A DNA stretch of 64,000 nucleotides from Colletotrichum lupini (Eukaryota; Ascomycota; Sordariomycetes; Glomerellales; Glomerellaceae). Under the pieces are notes generated by a model. It was not told the DNA's origin, ran no database searches, and was given only the letters and a program-made list of their open reading frames with translations. The translations under genes were made by a program, and so were the position numbers. How positions within the stretch are numbered: the first letter of the stretch is position 1; every line of letters begins with the position of its first letter. Location of the stretch: NCBI RefSeq assembly GCF_023278565.1, contig NC_064681.1, forward strand, positions 248,001 through 312,000, read 5' to 3'. Below, piece by piece: positions 57,501-64,000 of this stretch.

Positions 57501-58625
57501 AATACTTAATAAGTCCTTAATAAGTATTATACTAAGTTAAATAACTCTTCGCTCTACGCTATAGTAATTATTTTTTACCCTAAGTAAGGATTAAGATAGC
57601 TAGAGAAGAGGTAAGATATACCTAAGTAGAGCTACTAATTATTTAATATAAAAAAGGGACTTTACGATTATTAATAAAAATAGTATATAAATAAAATAAT
57701 AAGTCCTCCTCCTCCTTATTATTTAAGTCCTCCTCTTTTATTACGATAATTATAAGCTATTTTTAATACCCTTACGATTTTAAAGAGTATTATAAAAGAC
57801 TTATAGTACTAATAATAGTTAATATCTTAAATAATAAACATAATAATTAACTACGTACCTAAGCTTAATTAATATTACTTATAAATTATCCTTTAGCTAG
57901 TCCTTAACCTAATCTAATAGTAAATTAATTATTAACTAACTTATTTAATATTAAGTAAGCTTATACTTAATATCTTTATAATCCCTGTAATAGTAATAAA
58001 CTACGAGAGGATATTTAGCTTTATAAAGTTAATTTTAACCTTATAGCGATTATTAATAAGATCCTCTATACTAAAAGAGGTCTAATATCTTAAGAACTAG
58101 CTTCGTAGCGGTACTATAGAAGTAGGAGGTTAATTTTTTAATTAAAAGAGCTAATCGAGGTAAAGTTTATAAGTTAGTACTATAAGGACTTTCGTAATAG
58201 CTTTATTTAATTCCTAATTAGGAAATTAGTTAAATCTATTAATTAATTATTAAATAATTAAATATAGCGCGAGAAATAAGCTAAATAATTAAATACGAAC
58301 CTTATATTTAATTTATTTATATGGGTATAAGCGCTGTTCCTAGGGGGGGTTTCGCAACCCGGGCTGGACGGGTTATTAACAAAAGAGAGATAGGAAGAGA
58401 ATGATGGTAAAGCTCCTAATAGAACTTTACGAATCCTCTTGAGATAAAAGTTCTTAAACCAGCCTTACTACCTCCTGCAGAGAACATGGACAGGCCGCCG
58501 ATTCCTTGGCCGTAGGCGTAGACCTGGAAAGGGCTGGTGTTATCACTGGCGACAGCGCGGGGTTCCGAAGGAGCCGCAACCGCAAGAGCGGCGAACGACA
58601 ACAGGATAGTGCCGAAGGACTGCAT
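54590..58625 (-). CDS. Secreted protein (199 aa, 3 exons) with a hAT transposon in intron 1
   Basis: Minus-strand exons: 58625-58469, 55086-55027 and 54972-54590. MQSFGTILLSFAALAVAAP is a signal peptide; the mature part has no cysteine, many Asn-X-Ser/Thr sites, and beta-rich aromatic blocks (PFQVYAYGQGIGGLSMFSAG, DAYFGDHTKFNDS, SGFVFYGSFIFVESSSGG, ESLWYATPSSINGIYSLKWN). This resembles an uncharacterised family of small secreted ascomycete proteins. Intron 1 (58468-55087) is 3,382 nt, of which 3,214 are a hAT element plus an 8-bp duplication; the rest would be a 160-nt intron. Donor GTAAGG (58468) is preferred, while GTAGTA three bases earlier also keeps frame. All exons are intact, so the gene may still work if the intron is spliced. 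Intron 2 is 54 nt (55026-54973). Confidence 0.82.
55115..55122. repeat. hAT target-site duplication, left
   Basis: TTCCTAGG, identical to 58337-58344. Eight bases is the hAT hallmark. Confidence 0.88.
55343..55421 (-). pseudogene. tRNA-like sequence (RIP-decayed) within the hAT element
   Basis: Read on the minus strand, TAGTTAAGTAG (55413-55403) fits a tRNA A box and GGTTCGAATCC (55364-55354) is a perfect B box, 38 bp apart. The T stem would be GTAGG/CCCGC, which pairs fully if two RIP-type changes are reversed. The anticodon stem-loop and acceptor stem do not fold convincingly, so it is a relic or a tRNA-derived insertion rather than a working gene. Confidence 0.45.
57500..57660 (+). pseudogene. 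hAT transposase remnant
   Basis: The plus-strand frame shows the run Tyr-Tyr-x-Lys-Leu-Asn-Asn-Ser-Ser-Leu-Tyr-Ala, then hydrophobics with Pro, a stop and LEKR. This matches the YYxLxDDSPxYAxALxLxP...LEKxW segment of fungal hAT transposases, with Asp to Asn and Trp/Gln to stop changes. Confidence 0.6.
58337..58344. repeat. hAT target-site duplication, right
   Basis: TTCCTAGG, identical to 55115-55122. Confidence 0.88.
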
Positions 58626-60592
58626 TTTTGCGTATGGGGTTGTTGAGCTGTGTCTCGAAAAGAAAGGAGTTGTGATGGAGTAAACGACTGGATGAGACTG
58701 TAAGGAGACTCGATGGGGGATAACGATGGGGGATAACGATGGACTGAATGAGAGTGATTGTGGTGAAAGGAACCGGAGTGGTGGGGGGGGCCGGGGAAGT
58801 GAAGCTGGAGAGGGGATGGAGTTGGTTAAATAAAAGTGCGGTTAGTCGATGCCGTTCGGATGATCCGCCTCAAGCCGCCCTGGCCGGCATGTCATGACTT
58901 GTAACTCTACGTGCAAATTTTCGGGCTACGCCACCGCGGCACCACAACTCATCCAAGTCAGGTAGCAAAGGCCCGAAGACGGTTCCTGTTGGCTATGGTT
59001 GCAAGGTAAACTTCGGTTTCCCAAACCAGGTTGTAACCAACAAATCACTGCGCGGATGCGGAATAGGCGCGTTGACTCTTGAGGCTCGGACTCCACCGTG
59101 TTGATCACAGTGGAGGCACAATCAACCCCGTCAACCACAGATAGTGTAGTTGAGACCATCACAACCTCCTTGACGCATCGGTCATTGCCGTTCGGCATCC
59201 AGTCAAGCTTTTGCCGCGAGATTGGACGGAAACGGCCATTGGCCATTCAGATCCAGCGGGAGCGCCGTTGTCGTTTACTTGCGGCTAGGGCCATCCCGGG
59301 AGGGGCGCCTGTCAACGGGGGTTTTCAGAGTTCTCGTTTCGGTATGTGGGATGAACAGGGGCCCGTGATAGGGCCCGGGATCTGTGGATACTGATTCCCG
59401 GGGTGAGCTTGATATATAGCAGGGATGCTATAGGTCTGGCCCATCACATCTCATCCATCATCGTCACAAAAGGGGGATGGTGTCGCCATGGGACCGCGTA
59501 AGGAGAGGAGGCTGCGCAAGGGACCACGAACTCCTCCTCTCCCAGCATGCAGTGTAACGAACCCACTCAAGGCCACCTACATAGATTGATAGTCTTCGCA
59601 GACGGCCACCCGCGAGGCTCAAGCTATGCCGCACAGACATTCCCCTTCCGCAAAGCGGAGCCGGAAGTTTCTAAATCAGGAGTGATCTGGTGGGGCTCAT
59701 CGGCCGGCTTGGCTCTCCGGAGTGCCTCCCACCCTCCCGACAAGTCGGGCAGACCGGCCACCCAAGTCTGACGGTTCTACCGTTGGCACACCGGCCCTTG
59801 ATCGTCTCCCCTTCACATCCACTTGATAAACCCATCACGCCTGTCGACAAGTTGAGTTGCCGTGCCTTGCGAGGCTGCAGTGGAGCACAACACCCTACCA
59901 ACCCCAGCTTCCCCTGACCTATGCCTCGCATAGAGGAAATAAGACTCAGCTGCTTGCGAGTCAGCCCAACTGCGGTTCGTCTTCCACGTACCACCTTACG
60001 ACCCCCGTACAGCCCGCGCATGGATCTCAAAGGGGTCAGTCTCAGGTTAACCCCTTCGGGCCTTCATCGACATGGGAATTATCGTGAAATCATCTGCATC
60101 CAGAATGTTTTTCCTTCGCTGAATCTCGAGCCGGACTAGCCTTTGCATTGACGATCTTTAACCTACTGGGGCAAGTGCGAGCTGTGGTGCCAGTGGATAG
60201 CTTCGGGATGCCCATGGTATCGTCAGATTCGGTTCAAGCGGCTCCAAAGGAAACAGGACCGATTGACGACTTCTGTCATTGTGGACCGAATGAGGAAACA
60301 CCTGCAGGGTAAACACACCCAAGTTCAACGGGGAAATAGAGTTTTTAGCATCCGTTGACTATCGCGCTTCCCGTGAGCCGCCCGTGAAGCCGACATTGCG
60401 TTGCGGGCTCACAAGAATACTTAAGCGATAGACATCCGTTACTTGTTTGATGCTATTCTCACTCACTCCTCACCCAGCACAGTATTGGCTGCGCTTCCAT
60501 TCGCTTTCGTCTTTCCTCCCTCACTCCCTCTTCAGTCCTTCCAACTTGTGTCATATAGTCTTTCTTTTAACCTTCTCTTGGCACACACAATC
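58626..60592. other. Promoter of the secreted-protein gene and gene-free sequence
   Basis: About 2 kb of GC-normal sequence. The first 200 bp are the promoter and leader of the minus-strand secreted gene, with a 13-bp tandem duplication (58711-58736). The rest has only overlapping short frames on both strands without motifs or consistent splice sites. No RNA gene was seen. Confidence 0.4.
58711..58736. repeat. 13-bp tandem duplication in the promoter
   Basis: GATGGGGGATAAC occurs twice in tandem, and GATGG begins a third partial unit. It lies about 90 bp upstream of the secreted-protein ATG. Confidence 0.8.
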
Positions 60593-63500
60593 TGTCACGT
60601 AACAGGGATAGTAATCGCACCTCACGTAGTACCCGTCACGTACTAAATCACATATCTATTTTAAATATCGTATATATAGACCTTTTCCTTTTATCTATTT
60701 CTATTTTAATAATTAAGCTACTTTTATTATACTCCGTATACTTATTACTACGTACTATAACTTATAATAATTATAAGCCTAGCTCTTAGTTAAGACCTTA
60801 TATTATAATAACGTACTTATTAATACGATTTTTATAATTTTTTTAAAATAATTAACTTATTTATACCTACTTTAGCCTAAGCTAAATTAACTAATTATAA
60901 TAGTTAAATTAAATAGTTTAACGTATTTTATATTATAAATAAGGGCGTCGGGGTTTAGAAATACGTCGACCTAAACGCTCTAAATTCTAACGTATTCCTT
61001 AATCCCTCTATAATACTTATTTTACTTTTTAAATTTAAATAATTAATTATAACCTATAATAAAAAAGAACTACGAGCTTACTAAGCCCGTTATAAAGCGT
61101 TCAAAAACGACTAAAAAAAACTAAGAAATCCTTTATTAATAGCTTTTAAATATAACTCTTAGTACGAACTTTTTAACTTTTTTAAATATAAATAATTTAT
61201 AAAACTAAGCTAGGTTTTTTTATAAAGCTAGTTATATTACTTATTTTATATAAATAAATCTATTCTTATATCGTACTTATAAAAAGGATCTATATACTTA
61301 AGAATGTTTAAAAATAATAAGAGCTCAATACTAAATATAAGTAACTTATGGCTTATAAGCGTAATATTATTAATATATATATTAAAGTCCTTATTTAGTA
61401 ATTAATAAAACTAGTTAATATTATATTATATAAATACGTATTTTAAAAAGCTATTAAGAACGGTACTAAGTTTAGTATATAATAAATTATTAAATATTTA
61501 AAATAAGAATTTATGCCCCCCGAACTAGTAATAAAGAATATAGTTCGAGAGGAATATTAATAAGTCCTTAATAAAGTAAGGACCGGAATTAACCCTTAAT
61601 ATTAATATAAAGAGTAGTAATTTATTTATTTCTAAACTAAAACGTATAATATTCTAAAAATTAATAAAAAAATCGCTATACTTAACTTCTTAATTATAAT
61701 TAAGTCTAAACTTAACCCTATATAGGGCTAACGTATATATAAGACTTTTAATAAATTAATAGCTTTTAAAATATATACGAGGACCCTCGAGGAGATTACG
61801 TATATATTTAGTTTAATAACTTAGAACGTATATATTAAATAATTTTTAAATTAAAAAGGGGCTCATTTCATTCTTACTAAACGCTCTAACTTAATTAATA
61901 ACATAAATAATAAAAATAACGTTATATACCCTTATAATTACGTATATTTATAGCGCCTTACGGTATATTAAAAATTAAAATAAGTATTTATAAGCCGAAA
62001 TATTAATAAGTTATTAATATAAATACTAAAGAGCTATATAAAAAAAGTCCTCGCTATTATTAAATTAAATAAATAAAAATTACTTTATAATAAGCTTAAG
62101 AAAGCTAGTTAGCTAAAGAACGATAGAACCCCTTAAAAACCTAGGTTTTTAAAAAGATTTTCTAATTAACTTATAGCGAGCTTATTAATAATCTAAAACG
62201 AGGGCTATATAGTTATTATATTTATAAAAAGTTAGGACTTAGAAATAAACGTAATTTTTAATACCCCTATAAATAATACTTACCTCCTTTTTTAAAGTAT
62301 AATAATAAATAGTTATAAAATAATATATTTAGTTAATAATAAGAGCTTATTTAAACCTGAGAGTTACGTATTATTAAGTAATAAAAACTATATTAAATTA
62401 AGAATTATTATATTACTTATTATTATATATAGTAGTCGTATTATAAAAGGCGTTTTAAATAGACCTAAAAAAAAGGGAACTTATAATCTAAAGCTCTAGA
62501 ACGTCGCTTATATTAAGGGATTCTATATTAATATAGTTTTAAAAACTTTACTAAATAAAAGCGCACTTTAATACTACGGTCTAAATTATACTTTATAATA
62601 AAGAACGCTTTATAAGAGCATTATTAAAAAGTAGCTTATTTAAAAAAATAATCTAATCTTTTTTAAATATAAGCTCCTTTAATCTTATCTTTTTTTTATA
62701 AACCTTAAGCGTATTTCATAAAGCTTAGTTAGTATTATATTACTAATTAGTTATAAAAAATTCCGTTACTTATATTAACGTACTTATAAAAAGTTTAATA
62801 GTACGCTCTTTTAGTATTTTAAAATAAGTTATTTTAAACTTAATATTTTTTATTAATTATTATATAAAACTCGAAGTATGCGTATTAAACCTCTATTATA
62901 AGTTAAATATAAAGTATATATATCATTTAACGTGGTTATGAACTTCATAGGAGGGAAAATTAAGGAAAATCTAAAAAAATAGCCTACCGAGACAGTATAA
63001 GTATCTACTAATACCGTATATTAATACCGTATAGTCGATATCGAGAACCGCCCGAGCAGCTAGTAAAAGTAGAATATAAAAATAAATAAATATATTATCT
63101 AAAGCTAAGATAATAATTTTAAAAGGACTATTCTCGAGAAGAGCCTTACGGCTATAATACTATATATATCAAGATCTCTTTTATTTTAAACTATTTTTTA
63201 ATAAATAATAATATATATTTATAGCTTTTAATAAATATAGTAAGTAGCTTAGGGGGTTCTTTTTAAAGATTAAAATAGAAAAAGAAGTACTTTTTGTATT
63301 ATAGAGCCTCGAGGTAGTAATTCGTTATTAAAAAAGGACTCTAATTTACTTTTTTAAAAATAACAATAAAACCGCCCTCTTAACTATAAACGTTAAATAT
63401 ATATATAAAACGTAATATAGCGAGCTAAGAATTAAAATAAAACTTTTATTCTTATATATAAAAGAACCTTTAAGTAATATTAAAAGAGTAGGTTAATTCG

Positions 63501-64000
63501 TAATTACTAAAGCTCGTAAAATATACCTTTTTATAAACCTCTTTACGAATTTATAAAATAAAATAATACTAATAGTAATCTTTATTTATAATATTACCTT
63601 ATAGGAGGCTAATAAAAAAAATTTACTTATTATAATAAAAATTAACTAGTAAAAGTAGTATTAATATTAATAATAAACGGGTTACTAAATACGGGATTCT
63701 AAATTAGTTACCCCGTATTTTAATAGCCTTTATATATATAGCTACTAAGTATACCCTCTTTATAAGGATCGTAAGAGGGGTATATATTAAAAAGAGTTTA
63801 AAGTACTTCTCTGTAAGTATATAAAATACTTAATTAGATATATATTAAGAACGTATAACTTATATAAGGTCTAAGTACTTATGCTTAAGTAGGTATTTAT
63901 TATAAAGAATATTAAGTTTAATAAAAAAGTCTTTTATAATCCCGTATATAAAGAATAAGCTATTATAAACGAGTAAGCAAATTTAATAATTTAAGAGATA
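60593..64000 (+). mobile_element. RIP-degraded Ty1/copia retrotransposon, 5' part, cut by the window end
   Basis: AT-rich, stop-filled sequence to the window end. Plus-strand remnants identify it as copia. A protease/pre-integrase block lies near 62310-62600 (NNKSLFKPESYVLLSNKNYI, NVAYIKGFYINIVLKTLLNK). An integrase block lies near 63330-63650 (YSELRIKIKLLFLYIKEPLS, RVG, FVITKARKIYLFINL, then an IYNITLQEANKK-like motif). The gag region would occupy about 60.9-62.2 kb. A candidate 5' LTR start is TGTCACGTAACAGGG at 60593, where composition begins to shift, but with no second LTR in view the edge is uncertain. Sequence differs from the copia family at 13787 and 40135. Confidence 0.72.
62300..63650 (+). 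pseudogene. Copia protease and integrase remnant
   Basis: Frame pieces match copia pol. The aspartic-protease/pre-integrase passage (FKPESYVLL ... LKLxNVAYIKGFYINIV) has the typical VxYVPGFHxNLVS ending. The integrase passage has GIxxE-like RIKIKLLFLYIKEPLSNIKR followed by KAR, corresponding to PYTPEQNGxAERxxGxIxxKAR. Stop codons replace several Trp/Gln positions, as RIP does. Confidence 0.68.

Larger units (their letters stand above)
55123..58336 (+). mobile_element. RIP-degraded hAT DNA transposon (3,214 bp)
   Basis: Terminal inverted repeats match perfectly for 16 bp (CAGCGCTTATACCCAT) and 8-bp target duplications flank them, together diagnostic of hAT. Shorter TTAAATAATTAAATA-type repeats lie just inside both ends. 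A decayed transposase on the plus strand is traceable near 57520-57640, reading YYTKLNNSSLYAIVIIFYPK and then a LEK motif, the conserved hAT region before the dimerisation domain. All frames have many stops and TpA is abundant, so it is inactive. It lies antisense within the first intron of a secreted-protein gene. A tRNA-like sequence is embedded near its left end. Confidence 0.88.

Noticed and set aside
59671..60030. 119-codon minus-strand frame in the gene-free region
   Set aside because: Overlaps similar-length frames on the other strand and has no motif or typical start context.
1..64000. CRISPR arrays, bacterial operons or phage genes
   Set aside because: No regularly spaced repeats or prokaryotic gene layout; genes carry spliceosomal introns.

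Overview
The window reads as a filamentous ascomycete (Pezizomycotina, most likely Sordariomycetes). It holds compact genes with 50-160 nt GT-AG introns, Zn2Cys6 and Clr5 regulators, small secreted proteins, and long AT-rich blocks full of TpA and stop codons in every frame. That composition is what repeat-induced point mutation (RIP) leaves in transposons. All gene models below were assembled by hand from codon frames and splice signals; none was checked by alignment or RNA.

Layout. 1-5.5 kb: a Zn2Cys6 regulator, a GRE2-like reductase and an NmrA-like protein (the last two divergent), and a three-exon gene for a 79-residue protein. 5.5-9.55 kb: no gene I can support firmly. 9,552-23,437: one nested transposon island. 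A Tad/I-type LINE on the minus strand is flanked by a 14-bp target duplication. A Ty1/copia element sits inside its endonuclease domain, and a 503-bp MITE-like insert sits inside the copia element. 23.4-26.1 kb: no recognised gene. 26.1-28.5 kb: two divergent secreted-protein genes, one 8-cysteine and one with a Kex2-type propeptide. 29.3-38.0 kb: an NTF2/SnoaL-like protein, a SWIM-RING gene with an in-frame stop, a Zn2Cys6-MHR regulator and a serine carboxypeptidase (S10).

39.5-47.8 kb: a four-exon TauD/TfdA-type dioxygenase gene is split by a second copy of the same copia family, inserted in reverse with a 5-bp target duplication. 47.8-51.2 kb: empty of recognised genes. 51.2-54.3 kb: a Clr5-domain protein and a conserved 180-aa protein. 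54.6-58.6 kb: a secreted-protein gene whose first intron holds a complete 3.2-kb hAT element. 60.6 kb to the end: another, different Ty1/copia element running out of the window.

How it fits together: gene islands of normal composition alternate with RIP-decayed islands, and the boundaries are sharp. Transposons have broken one metabolic gene (dioxygenase), enlarged one intron (secreted protein) and nested three deep in one place. The first three genes (regulator, reductase, NmrA-like) could be a small metabolic cluster; this is inference from adjacency only.
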